Below the pieces are notes generated by a model, which did no database searches, was not told the origin of the DNA, and saw only the letters and a program-made list of their open reading frames with translations. Position numbers and translations under genes: made by a program. A stretch of DNA of 64,000 nucleotides, taken from NCBI GenBank assembly GCA_023853785.1, contig JAJIRX010000159.1:153363-217362 (forward strand). Reading direction: 5' to 3'. Below are positions 45,155 to 56,699 of the stretch, in pieces (position 1 is the stretch's first letter; each line of letters starts with the position of its first letter). The stretch is from Psilocybe azurescens. Its lineage: Eukaryota > Basidiomycota > Agaricomycetes > Agaricales > Agrocybaceae.

Positions 45155-46170
45155 ATAGCAAATCAACAGACTCAAGGTATCGCTCTTCACATCCGCACTG
45201 CTCTTCTCCGAAGTTGCTTTTTACTTGACGCTGGTACGCTTTCCTTCTTTGTGTGGTTTGAAATTCGTTATTCGTGATGGAGCTTACGATGCCTTGCTAG
45301 AAAGGCTCAAGAACTCTGTGCGATACAGATATGGTTCAACATCGTCGCCGGCACCTCAATGGTCGTAGGCCGGCTTCTGGGCTAGACGTTCTGGTTGAGG
45401 AAGGCGCAGCTGTACGTGTGCACCCCATTATTCCTTTTTCCTGCTAACTCGCACAACACATCCACACACACGCACGTATCCAAGACCTTAATCATGGCCG
45501 CCGCTATGTTCATGAACTACAATGCACTCCCCATCGCGCTGATGCAGAGTTTCGTTGTCTCGGTACCTGAATTCCATGAGGCTCGGACGACAAAAATAAC
45601 ATGTTGCCCGGATGCGCACCACCGGTGACCATCCCATCCTCATCCACAGCTACGCCGTCTACATCCACTCTCGGGCTCGACGCAGACATTCACAGAGATA
45701 GCAAAGGCGAGCGCATGCCACTCCTCGTGGACTTCGCCGACGAGGGAGAGGGGCGACCGGAAGGGAGAGGGCGACCGGAAGGGAGAGGGCGACCGGGAAG
45801 GGAGAGGGCGACCGGAAGGGAGAGGACGACCGGAAGGAGAGGGCGACCGGAAGGGAGAGGAGCGACCGGAAGGGAGAGGGCGACCGGAAGGGAGAGGACG
45901 ACCGGAAGGGGAGAGGGCGACCGGAAGGGAGAGGGCGACCGGAAGGGAGAGGGGAATAAGCAATGCTTTAACGATGCACGCGTCGAGCTCGACGTTCGTG
46001 CATCCGTATTCGTCGGTGTCGAAGAAGGTGGCGGTCCAATTCACGGAGTCGCCGACGTCCTCTGCGCCGTCCTCACCCCATATCCGGCGTCCCTGGCGCA
46101 AGGACAGCAACAGGCAGCAGGCGCAATACGACGTTCTCCAATTTGTTCCTGAGTTTTCCGGATGAAAATA
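45155..46170 (+). pseudogene. Auxin efflux carrier (PIN-like) family fragment, copy 2
   Basis: Paralogue of 6139-6700 that keeps more of the gene. QINRLKVSLFTSALLFSEVA (about 45158-45220) is followed by IWFNIVAGTSMVVGRLLG, a TAG in place of a tryptophan (about 45390) and TFWLRKAQ. After an intron comes the hallmark MAAAMFMNYNALPIALMQSF (45508-45570). Next is a hydrophilic loop, rich in Ser, that has been expanded by a minisatellite (45745-45955), then SSVSKKVAVQFTESPTSSAP. The second block of transmembrane helices was not found. The TAG and frame changes mean it is not functional. Confidence 0.65.
45745..45955. repeat. Minisatellite, ~17-bp unit
   Basis: About a dozen units of GACCGGAAGGGAGAGGGC, with one-base variants that change the frame. 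It lies in the predicted cytoplasmic loop of the broken carrier gene and encodes a GRPEGR-like repeat. Confidence 0.9.
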
Positions 46171-47000
46171 GTGCGGATTAGCCTGCCTGGGGTATCGGTG
46201 TCAGCATTTCCACTACGTCCGACGTTGGGGAAGCAGGTGTGAGAGGGCCAGGTGTGAATGTTATGGACGGGGAGATGTATGATAGTGAGCAAAGACGGTG
46301 CTACTCTCGATCTCAAGGTGCATGGTTCTCACGCTGCTCATGGTCTACGCGACAAAGAGTGATTGGCACTGGTACATTTGAGGGGTGAGTTGTTTTCTTT
46401 TCGTCTCTGTGTGTTGTATGATGTAAGGGCGGGATGTATGCGCCTTTTCTGTTTTTTATTTTTTGGGGGGGACTCTATGACCTTCCTTTCTTCGTCATTT
46501 GATTGCTTGCCGTTTGTCGTTCTTTGATCTCGATCACTTAAATATGCGGAAGTCGGAGGAAGATTGTCTGCTCGTTTCCAGTAAATGAGAATATATTGCA
46601 ATGAAGCGCCTATTACCCAATTACGACCAACTACACAGATGCGTGATGAAGGCCAGTTCTGCGTGCAGAGAACCCGCGAACGTCAGTGCATCATTCTATG
46701 AGTGGAACCGTGGATGGGTGAGGTCACTTCTTTAAGTGGTAGCCGCAGTATGAGTACGAGGAGAGTAGGATCGCGAGTATCTGCTGGAATGGAGCTCTCG
46801 ATCAGGGTGTATGGACTCTCAAAACATCAAGCATGATGTGGAAAATACAGCCTGAGCTAGTCGGAGATCTGAGTTTGGAGTTGCAAGGTGTTTAGAGTGG
46901 CTGGAATACTTACGATGGATGGGGCGAATGTGAATATTATTAAAAGCAACCCGTGGATATATGCTGCATGACGAGCCCAGAAGTTGCTTTTTCCTACATC
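46170..47000. other. No recognisable gene
   Basis: A purine-rich stretch, then mixed DNA. No motif that I can assign. Confidence 0.35.
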
Positions 47001-47220
47001 ATAAAATATGTTCTGGGCCTGGTATATTGAAGGAATATATTTAAGGAATCATTTGATATGAGGTCCACATGTATGCCAATCAATGAGAATACCTTGGAAA
47101 GAGAAAAAAGGTGGCGCAGCACAAAGAGGTAATCGATACCATACAAATCTAGAATCAGAGTCGTGCGATAACTAAGGGTATCAGTGTCTCGAGGCAAGGT
47201 TCTCGCCGATCCCATTCATC

Positions 47221-47435
47221 ATGTGCAAGCACACCAAGAAGATAAGGAGTGCTACCGCCGTCCATAGTACTTTGTGGTTGAATGGCACTCTGTGATACGA
47301 GGGTTAGTATTTGTTTAACAAAATGGAACGTACTTGGCAATCGAGTGAGGAAATGTCTGATAGTATGAGTAAGAAAGGCTGGACGAAGTTAAGGAACCGA
47401 ACTGGACGCTATATGTCAGTAAAGAGACAGGACCA
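47221..47435 (-). pseudogene. Sec61-alpha 5' fragment, copy A
   Basis: Minus-strand pieces VRFLNFVQPFLLILSDISSL (about 47425-47345) and, after an intron, VPFNHKVLWTAVALLIFLVC (about 47290-47230) are the N-terminal helix and first membrane span of the Sec61 translocon alpha subunit, the protein-conducting channel of the ER. The match stops after LVC, so only the 5' end is present. Substitutions such as DCQ for DRK at the exon end show decay. The plus-strand open frame starting at 47311 is antisense to this and not a gene. Confidence 0.7.
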
Positions 47436-47569
47436 CAACCCGGTTATCGTCTCCCCACTACTGCAGCACATGATGGTGCTTAGAGGACCTGCGCTCGGGT
47501 GTGGCATCGTCGTATGGCGTGCGACGGATATGGGCGTGCACCATGACCATGACCAACAACAACAGTACG

Positions 47570-48545
47570 GTCACTAGGAGAAACCCAAGCGTCCGCCCTT
47601 GCCCACGCCCAGCACCACGGAGCAGTAGCAGTAGCAGTATCTGTAGCTCCCTGTGCTGTCGTCATTTCTGCAAGATGCAAAGCAGCGGCTGCAGCTGAAG
47701 GAGAAAAAGGAGATTCTCGACCCCGCCGTATTTGTCGCTATCACCGCCGCCGCCGCCGCCGCCGCCGTGCTCGGCATCTCCGTCCCGCTCGGCATCCTAA
47801 CCCTAACCCTGACCTTGTCTATGCGAACGTTCACCGGAACCAAAGCCGTTGGGCATCCCTACGCCTGTTGCGGTTAAGCTCTCTTCTTCTCCCTTACGTT
47901 CCTCGTCCTCATCAAATGCCCGCCCCTATTTGCATTTGCCGTGCCGCCAGCGTCTCGCGTCCTCGGAACTCAACGTGGTCGTGTATGTCTACAGCATGGT
48001 CATGTACGGCTCGAGAAGCGGTACAGAACCGAGATGGCGCGCGCCGCTGCCTCTACGACGTCCCCTGCGGCTGTGAGCAGGTTAAATAGTCCGATGCTGA
48101 TGTCTAATCCCTGTGCGTCTTTTGTCGTTGTTGTTGAGTATAACGATGACGCCATTGTTGTTGATGTCCCTTCCACTGCGACGGCAGCCTCGGAAATGAA
48201 GTGTTCCCGTGGATCTGGCATCCGCGTCGCTGGTGCTTCTGATCAGAACTTAAACCGCTTTGGCCGCTTCTCTCTCGTCGAGGACGATGACGACTCCGCT
48301 ACTGCCAAGGATGATTTCAACTACATCCTCCCCTCTTCAAACAATACGCTCTCCTCCGCCAAGCGCAGACAGCGCACTGCAGAGCTGGAAGTGCAAGACG
48401 CGCTCCTCGCGATCCGGCTGAAGGGCTTTTCGCAGATGCAGGGTGCACCTGAGGCAGAGCTCGATGGACGAAGGGGAGCACGAGATGCCCAAGAACCAGT
48501 TCCGACAGCAAGAACCCGCTCCAGTCCCTGCTCCATCCCCTAACA
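47570..48545 (+). pseudogene. Serine-rich neighbour of Sec61, copy A (unidentified family, broken)
   Basis: Three dispersed copies of this gene accompany the three Sec61 fragments, on the opposite strand. Conserved pieces: a Ser-rich start, SSELNVVVYVYSMVMYG (about 47965-48015, where the other copies have SSDLKV.VYLYCTIMYGV), a Ser/Thr/Val linker, NRFGRFSLVEDDDDSATA, LPSSNNTLSSA and ALLAIRLKGFSQMQGAPEAE (48400-48460). A one-base change of frame follows MVMYG. Between the Sec61 piece and this gene sits DAKQRLQLKEKKEILDPAVF, followed by a hydrophobic Ala run (47660-47830) not seen in the other two copies. Family unknown to me. Confidence 0.4.
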
Positions 48546-48649
48546 ACGCCCAGGTACCCGCCCGCCCATTCCAATCCTCCCCTCCACTACTCTTCTCCGC
48601 ACCTGTGTCTCCAAGTCGGCACGCCAGCGCCGCGTTGTCCTGCTCATGA

Positions 48650-50490
48650 AGCACTGCATGGCGCCTGCGCGCATAGAGTTTGGCGGCGTCATTTCAGGTG
48701 GTCGCAATGGGTAAAAAGGATTAGGGAAAGGCTTGAGGAGCAGCAGTCCGTGTACGTGTGCGTGGGCTGCTGATGAGGATAGAGAGGGTTGCGTGCAGGA
48801 GATGGAAGGGGGTATGACCCGTCGTCGGTTGTGGATTGGTATGTTGGGATAGATTACTGAGGTGTAGATTCTGGTGATGATTGGTGCGTGCATGGTATGG
48901 TTTTTGAACGGAGATGGATTTCTGATATTTTGGTATTTGGTTTCATTAGGTTCATATCCTCCCTACTCCCGCTTATCCCTCCCTCCCACCCCTGCCAGAC
49001 CCTTTCCCTGTTCCTTTATCATCTCCATTCTGACATCCGACATCTGACTTCCCATCTACCCTCTGTGCATGCACCTTGTTCTCGAACCCCCATTTTTTTA
49101 TTTTCAATTTTCAGCTTTCACACCCTTCCATTATCTTTGCACTGTTACCTTCGCTTCCACCATTTATCCTCCACCGCCTATTTTGTCACTGCCTGTCATC
49201 TCCCACTTCGACACCACCTTCTTTTCACATCCGAACCCAACAATGCCGTACCCGAAAGCATCATACGCCCGGGGACACCGTCTATCCATTCATCCATTCC
49301 TCCATCGCCCTCATTTCACCCATTTATCATTACTATGATCCTATGCCCTGAGTTGGCGTCCAAGTCGATTGTGTGTACGTGCCCGTGTTTCTTAATTGTA
49401 TGCCACCACGCCGTGCTGCTGCCGCCTGCACCTGGAGTGGATTTTTTGGTTCACTCTAGTCGTCCGGATTGGGAGTTGGGTTTGGAGTTGGGTTTGTATG
49501 TGAATGTGTGCGTTTTGTGTCGTTGTGGTTACCATTCTCATTTCGTTCTACTACTACATGCGCGCCCGAGTACTCAGTAAAAGCGATGACACCCTCTGTG
49601 CTCCTCCGTAACCGCTCTACGGACGGAGTTTGAGTCGAGTGCCGGGGTGCTTCGTGTTTATTCTTTTTCGCTTGCTGACTTGTGATCTCCTTTGCGATTG
49701 GGTTCGCTATTTGATTTATGATTTATGAATTTAAATTCTAGTACGCCCTTGCAAGCATGAAAAGACGAAGAAATACCGAACACATAAAACGACTGTAACA
49801 ACCCCTCCCTTGCGACCGATGCCCTATCAATGTCTTGGTGCCTCGACGACGCCGAAGACACCCTACATTCTATGCCTGCCCACACCCCTGCGCTTGACGC
49901 GACAGCGGCACGCGCCTCCTCACGCTTAACTTAATCCCCGCACAACACCTGCCCATCACACACTAAAGATCCCGCCGTTTATATTTCATTACATTCGAAC
50001 GCGCTATGAGCTTCTTCCCACATTCCCACCTACCCTTTATCTACGCCTCGGATTACGCGCTACGTGCTACACACGATCTGGATATCATGACAATTATTTC
50101 ACCCCATACAAGCCATTCACCACCCTACACACTTGTCGTGTTCTCTCTCGTCTCCTCCGCTGGCTGTTCGATCTTAGTGAGGTGAAGATCTCATCCACGA
50201 ACTAGGACCGACGCCGATTTAGCTCGAGGGAACACGATGACGATGATATTATTAATAAAATTCAATGATAACAAAGACCCCACACCCACATCTTTACATA
50301 CGGGCAGGCAGGTAATCGACGAGACGGGAAATGAAACAAGCTTTTCGTTTTTCGTACTGGTGCTGGTTACTGTAGCTAAAATACATTCATACCTACATAC
50401 ATAGCTAGCACGAGTTTGGGGTATTGAATACTTTTAGCTTTCACGATTAATCAATGAATTTGAAAAAAAAGAAAATATTGTTTCATTGAT
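48650..50490. other. No recognisable gene
   Basis: Pyrimidine-rich stretches (48955-49360) create open frames rich in Pro, Ser, His and Phe on the plus strand. They look like composition artefacts. The rest shows no motif. Confidence 0.35.
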
Positions 50491-50965
50491 TAAACACTCG
50501 CGTGTGTGATACAAGTAATCTTGAGGCGACTTTGAAGAGAGGGAGGAGAAGAGGGAACCGAACGTATCAGCCTTCAGCCAGCAGGTTCGGTCTGAATGAT
50601 TCGAGGCTCGTGCTGTGTGAAAATGAATGTACGCTCGCGTGTATGCGAATCAGACGATTAAAACGGAGGCTGCTCTTCAGTTTATAGGCTTCAATGTCTG
50701 TCTCGAACCTACCATCTCAGTGACTCGGTTGGTTTCTGAAGGGTCAAAATACCATTACATATAGTGGAACATTCTAGTATCTACGCTTGTGCATTTTCCT
50801 TTTATGTTAACGCCACAGCACCCTCCAAATATACGTGTACGCCCAAACTATGTGTTCCCGCATGGCCGATCATTTTGCTCGGTAGGTTCCTGTATATCCT
50901 CGTCGCTCGGAAGAATGGATTCATCGACGTAAATAACTCGCCATGTGTCCCGATCATCATCCAAG

Positions 50966-53389
50966 TCATCGGCCGTAAAAACAATTGCTATTGTAGCAAT
51001 TTGGATATTGTGTCCAGTCGATGATGATTTTGAACGGCGAAGGATTCGACCCTTTGAATTCCAGCAAATAGTTGCGGACTGCCCCATACAAAGTCTGTAC
51101 CCGATGACGTATTTTGGTTTCCGGTCTTCCTAGATTGAAGGTGAGGTTCTGTTTGCCGAGCAAATCGAGTAGGTCGGCCGAGTACCGGGCCTTCGACAAC
51201 ACGAATGAAAAAGCATCCCAGACTAGGTCCCACTGTCCGTCGTCATCTCGGTGGGGCAAAATATACTTTATCCCATCCCAAGCCTTAACTGCAAACTCGA
51301 CCGCGAATACCGCAGCTGTAGTATACGTTGATTGATCTACAGTGTGCGGTCCTGCTCGTGACGGGTCATTTAGAAATTCGGTCACCATCCGTAGATATGG
51401 GGTACTAGTTAGGCACGCGTTGCCCCTTTCGATATGACCGAATAATGCAGAAAAGAGGAAACCGGGCACAGAAGGCAAGGGGTCGGCTGCTAGTGAGTAT
51501 GACAGAGCCCGAAATGTCTCCAAAGTGACTACTCGATTGGATTCGAGTATCCCGCTGGCACTGACTGCAGACCAAAAAAGCCAGACAAGGGCTCATGGGA
51601 ATCAATGCCAGGAATTCACGTAATTTGTGATCCAAGATACCTCGATGGTGAAGATAGAGCTCTTCCGTTTGCCTAAATTCCTTGATTTGGAGTCAAAATA
51701 TGTTGATTCTGATATCTTTAAAACAAGTAGACATACAGATGTGAGCACATAAGTCGTCCAGTACTGAACATGGGGCACCTCTAAAACCTTCTCCCAAAGA
51801 GTGGTGTTGTTGTGTAGAGGACCTGCCAGTCGAAGATGTTTCAAGAGCGAGTGGTATGCAAGATTTGGCAGAGGTGTCACCATGTCCAGTGCTATATATG
51901 AGATAAACTGAAATTCAGAAATAAATTTATAAGAGGGCAATAAATGCTTACATTCAATGGCAGAAATACAGAATTGGGCAGCTTCTGCATGGCTGCTACT
52001 GGGATGGATGAAAAATTGATGAGACCGAGTTGGATTGACAAGGAAGTCAATGAACGAGGCATGAAGAAACTTGATGGGCTTGTTTTTATCTGAGGCATCC
52101 ACAATGGACAATAAGTTACTGAGCAGGAGCTGGATAGTGCCTGGAGTAAGTTGCATAAATTTCTCCAAATCAGAGATTACCAGAGGTTCAATGGAATCAT
52201 CTGTATTATGGGTCAATACAATAGCCACCCCTAGAATTTGCAAGACTGTTTGGACATCTTCCACGTCAGAAAGAATATTCATATACAAAGCATCAAGTTG
52301 CGCATATGGCATGTCATAATTGGCCGGAAGGAGGCCTTGAATGACTTTGAGGCGATTGAGGGGGTTATGTAGAGGAGAGGACACATATTTAATGACCGTG
52401 GCTGCATAGATGAATTGACCTGACGATTTTGCGACCAATTCAGCGATGTCTTCCTCCGATGGCCATGAATCTGGAAGATGGGCGCGCATGATGTGCATAT
52501 TGCGTATGTCACGAAACAAGTATGTCAGATATAGCCTGATATCTTCGTATGTCTGGTCTGTGTCGTTGAGTGCAAGACGAAAAGTAAGACTGTGGAGAGG
52601 GTCGACAGAAAATAATGTGGTGAGATGATACTCTGGTCGACTGGAAATGAGAAGCTTGAAGGGGAGAGCAGAGCGATAACATCGGAATGCATTCGAGATG
52701 GTGTTTAAAATGGTGTTTTGAACTTCCGCGCCTTTGCATTCGTCGAGACCATCTATGATGATTAGATTGGGATACGGTGTCCCAGATGTGAAGCGCCCAG
52801 CACTGGAAAGCTGAAGAAGAGGATCAAGGAACAACGTGCGAAATTGGGCATCGACATTGAGCTGAAAGATGGTCATGTTGTTGTTGATAGCTGCTTCGAC
52901 TATTGGCCGGGATTCAGGAATGTGGAACCATAATTGATAGACCAACGTCGCGACAAAAGCCATTTCATCGTTTCGCCTGCTATCTGACCTAGAGAAAAAA
53001 AAACTGGCGAGAAGACCATTCTTCTGGGCGCATAGTTCTGCAAAAGTCTGTATGATCGCCGATTTGCCTGCACCTGCCGGGCCATAGAGCCAAAGCACGA
53101 AGTTATCCCATCCAAACTCCCCAACAAACCAATCCATGAGCTTTTGAAGGACGGCGGTACGAGTGTATGGGTGGCATTTGGGAGGGTCGTATCGCTCGTA
53201 TGAGTCATGGAGTGCCCCGAGAGATGCTGCCTCCAGCAATCGTTTGATGGCTATACTCATGTACCGATTGTATTCGAGGATAATAGACATAAACTGAGGG
53301 AGCCACATACCTTTGGGTAATTGAGCGTCGTGGTTCACGTCAAACATTCCTCCAGTTATCGGAACACCGTATAAGGAACTGGTATCCAT
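50966..53389 (-). CDS. NACHT-domain STAND ATPase (NLR-like)
   Basis: An NLR-type signalling ATPase of the kind expanded in Agaricomycetes, thought to act in non-self recognition. The first 595 codons (53389-51602) are open. A short lead-in, VPITGGMFDVNHDAQ, is followed by the pre-NACHT segment ending DSYERYDPPKCHPYTR. Then come Walker A GPAGAGKS (residues 103-110), Walker B LIIIDGLDE (209-217), sensor LLISSRPE (246-253), and winged-helix/arm segments with AKSSGQFIYAATVIKYV and FLHASFIDFLVNP. A second exon (about 51560-50966) supplies a helical C-terminus (TLETFRALSYSLAADPLPS, AVEFAVKAWDGIKYILP). The join near 51600 is uncertain: the obvious donor, GAG/GTATCT, and acceptor GTCTGCAG put the second exon out of phase. 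There are no WD40, TPR or ankyrin repeats and no obvious N-terminal effector domain. The start is the first ATG of the frame; an upstream exon is possible. Confidence 0.75.
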
Positions 53390-53399
53390 TATAACTGAG

Positions 53400-54780
53400 C
53401 GTGGAGGATGGCTGTTTGTCTCTCAGATCTTGGTCTGGGGCAAGAAAGCTTAGCTGGTGACTCTCCAGAGGAAGTGAATTAAATATGATGAGAACACGTG
53501 GGAAAGCTGTGCATGAAGCTTGGCATACTCGAAAACAACACGACATTTTTATTGGTGCTTTTCTTAACATGCGCAGCTTCTTTGTTACTTTAGGATCAAA
53601 CTTAACGCCGCTTACCTGTTAATCGGACCTCAGAATTTTTTATCGCCACTTCGTCGTTGAAAGCGATGAGCCCTGCATTGCTTTATTTTCAGTACCCAGT
53701 GTACATGTAATTCATCGTAAGCAGCACCAACCGCTATTTACATAAGCGGCCTCCGTCTGTCTTGCTTCATGACGCATTCATCGCACAGGCCGCGCAGTCA
53801 CTCATATTTGGAATAGATATATATATATACAAGAATGGCAGCTGCACGTTCCCTGCGCCTTCATTCTACTCGGAATTACTTACTCGAGTTGATAATAGCG
53901 ACACACAAATGTGTGTCTTCCTCATGTTTTTGCTGCAATCAATAGCAAAGTGTATTGTTTGAAGTTCTGAGCACTGAGAAAGCAGCTGGGGTATATTATA
54001 GCTGGGGTCATACAATTTAGTTATGTTGCCGATTCCTGGGTGATGGATAATAGAGAACGAAGTAGGGTAAGTGGCATAGACCAGCAGGATAAGCACGATG
54101 AGAGTGGTATGATGACGAGAGGGAAAGCTGTGGCATACCAGTAACCACATACTCGCACAATGCTTCGAAATGGCTGTGGCTGACATGTACAGCTTGTCTG
54201 TTATTTTAAAATTCCTCCCAATCCCAATCCAACTTCCCATCCACCCACCTACTGTCATTCCCCTTCACGCAACAGCAACGGTTCAAACGCCCCCTTACGC
54301 TCCGGGCGCATACCCATAACTCTTTGTATACAGGCAACGAACAAACAGACGGAACTATAATTATACTGCATCCGGCATCCACCAACCATCCCCCCACCCC
54401 GCTCCTCCCCCACGCATTAACCACTACCTCAATTACAATTACGGCCCGATTTAATATGCTCTCAACGAGCGAAGAAGAAGGGGAGTAGAGGAGAGAGATG
54501 TGAAATAAAGGCGTCGGGAAGGCAAATGCGAAGGCGGTGGACAGTGTATGTAGAGTTGAGTGTGCAGAAGGAGATGTCGGATGTCGGATTTCGATGTCGA
54601 CTTCGATTATGTTATTTATAGCAGATCGCCAAATGCAGCCATCTCAGGCAAACCCGATTCGCGCATGCCGATCTCCTAGTCTACATGTGAAATACCCAAA
54701 CCAAATCAGCAACCACGTTTTCCAACAGAGGGGGAAAAAAAGCGAAAACACGAAAAAAACAAAGACCACAAAAAACAAAA
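53400..54780. other. No recognisable gene
   Basis: Probable 5' region of the NACHT gene, then unassigned DNA. A (TA)-rich run lies at 53816-53830. Confidence 0.35.
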
Positions 54781-54784
54781 CTCA

Positions 54785-56390
54785 CAGCTGTAAATAATAG
54801 TAACAGCCATCAAGATCCGCGTGCCGCTCCCAATCGCACGAGAAATGCCCGCCGCCACAGAGCAAGCCGAGGATCATACCGCCGAATGCGGCCGCGGTCG
54901 GGATCAAGGGCGGCTTCAGCTCTTTGTACATCGAGTCTTCGCGGTGGCCAATCATGACCTGGTCGGTGGGGGAGAGTTAGCGTACGGATGAAATGTTAAA
55001 TACGAATAGAGGGAAGATGCAGAACAGAAAATAAAAGGAATAGAAGGGACGGATACATAGGTGGCGTGGTGTGGGCGTGGGCGTGGGCGTGGTATTGGGG
55101 ACCGGAAACCCAACGTAAACGACAAATAAGCAAGAAGGAAAATCTCACCACTTGCTAATCCTTCAGCTGCTTCGAAACATCCCGAGGCCCACTCCCAGAG
55201 ATCTCAATCCACGTCTTAATGGACAGCGCACACGTACTCAGCACGAAGATAATGCAGATCGCGGTGTGGATCGGGTTAGTATGCCAATCCCGCCTGTGGC
55301 CTGCAGTTGTGGGAGTCTTAGAGCGGCTGCAGATCTGAGAGAAGGCACGGGGACAAGTAGTAAGAGAACAGTGAAAACATGTCAGCCAAAATGCCAACAT
55401 CCTCAGAAGAAAACACAGAACTAACCTCCCCAACACCCAAAACCTTAACCAACAAGTTCCGCGCGAACAGAGTCACCAGCTTCTGCGACACAATCAACAT
55501 ATTGCCCGTATAGAATAGCTTGATCGGGTACGTCCCCCGCTGTCCCCTGAACCGATTGCTCTTCACCGGGGTCTCAATCCTAAAGCCCTGCTAGTAGACC
55601 ACTACTGCGAAAATAACGACCGTCGAGATCAGCGACATCACATTTAGGAGCCGCTCCCTCCAGAACGCTTCCCGCAGCACGCGACTTATATCGTGCCATG
55701 TGATGAGCAGACGGAACAGCACGACGAGCGCGGATTCGAACTCGCTCCTGCGCCCGATGTTCACAGTAGCAGGCGAGAACGCCTTCCAGACGATCGCCTC
55801 GCAGATGTTGGTCGCGATGAAGAGGTTGATCGCGATGAAGAGGCAGACGCCGGCGCCGAGATCCGATGGGTGGGCGTAGAGCCTGTGTGGACGTAGACAG
55901 TGGCTTGACCGAGTGCGATGATCAGAGCGAAGACTGCAAAAATTTAGTCAGTATGTGTGCTTCTTCGCGCGTGTGCATATATGGATGAAGAGATTGCAGA
56001 AAAAGAGAAGGGTGCGGATGGAGGACGGTTGGAATATAGACGACACAAGACGAAACTCACGTTTTTGAGCATCGAATTCCATAAGCGTTCCACGGTTAGA
56101 TGTGAGGATGACGCGGATCCAGTAGAGCGGGTCGGACGAGTCGGAGGACATAATACTGTACAGGGGCACTTGGGAGCATACCAGGAAGATAAGGAGTGTT
56201 ATTTCCGTTCATAGTACCTTTTAGTTGAATCAGACCTTGCGATACCAAGATCAGTACGTGTTGTGAGGGGTGTAACGAAAGGAAATATACTTTGCGATCG
56301 GGTGAGGAAACTTTTGGTAGTTCTCTATGGATAAGAAAGGCCGGACGAGGTTGAGGAACCGAACGCTCAAGTCCAAGACCTAGCGCATCC
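54785..56390 (-). pseudogene. sec61 (pseudogene): Sec61-alpha, copy B (near full length, inactivated)
   Basis: The most complete of three copies. In order on the minus strand: SVRFLNLVRPFLIH and VSSPDRK (from about 56370); [20 protein letters not shown] and [19 protein letters not shown] (56200-56070); an intron; [12 protein letters not shown] (about 55930); [53 protein letters not shown] (55560-55500); DPIHTAI-like [34 protein letters not shown] (to 55155); and IPTAAAFGG near the end. Damage: stops where the family has P, Q and W in VPFNQKVLW (56250-56215), a TAG before QGFRIETPVK (about 55590), deletion of the GYGLGSGI helix region (about 55860-55820) and a frameshift after LGLL (about 54870). 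The stop codons fit C-to-T/G-to-A change. Introns are kept, so this is not a retrocopy. Confidence 0.8.
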
Positions 56391-56674
56391 CTATGCCTGC
56401 GGCGGTTAAGCCCTCTCCCTCCTCTCCCTCACGTCCCTCGTCGCCGTCATCTTCGTCAAAGGCCCACTCCTTTTCGCATCCGCTGCACTGCCAGCGCATA
56501 GCGTCCTCGGACCTCAAAGTGCCCGTGTACCTCTACTGCACGATCATGTACGGCGTCCAGCAGTGGTACAGAGCCGAGATGGCACGATTGAAGAGCTTCT
56601 TGAGGATGCAGGGTGTGCCAGAGGCGGTGCTCGATGTGCAGTTCTTCGAGGGGTCGCGTAGTGGGTGTGGCTGA
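56391..56674 (+). pseudogene. Serine-rich neighbour of Sec61, copy B (short remnant)
   Basis: Head-to-head with Sec61 copy B. Visible pieces are SPSSPSRPSSPSSSSKAH, IASSDLKVPVYLYCTIMYGV and, directly after WYRAEMA, LKSFLRMQGVPEAVLDVQFF. Compared with copies A and C, the long Ser/Asp-rich middle is missing, as if deleted between two points. The frame is open for 93 codons but the product would lack most of the protein. Confidence 0.4.
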
Positions 56675-56699
56675 TGAAGTGTGCGTTGGCTGAGGATAG

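Noticed and set aside
45745..45955. CRISPR array
   Set aside because: Contiguous tandem units without spacers, in a fungal genome.
48950..49580. 230-codon plus-strand open frame as a gene
   Set aside because: Composition follows a pyrimidine-rich tract (Pro, Ser, His, Phe), and overlapping frames look alike.
55957..56674. Plus-strand open frames and Met-Ser/Asp-Lys-Lys-Gly starts at 47363, 56330 and 61055 as conserved gene starts
   Set aside because: The start portions are the antisense of the Sec61-alpha first exon (RFLNLVRPFL on the minus strand), so their conservation comes from Sec61.
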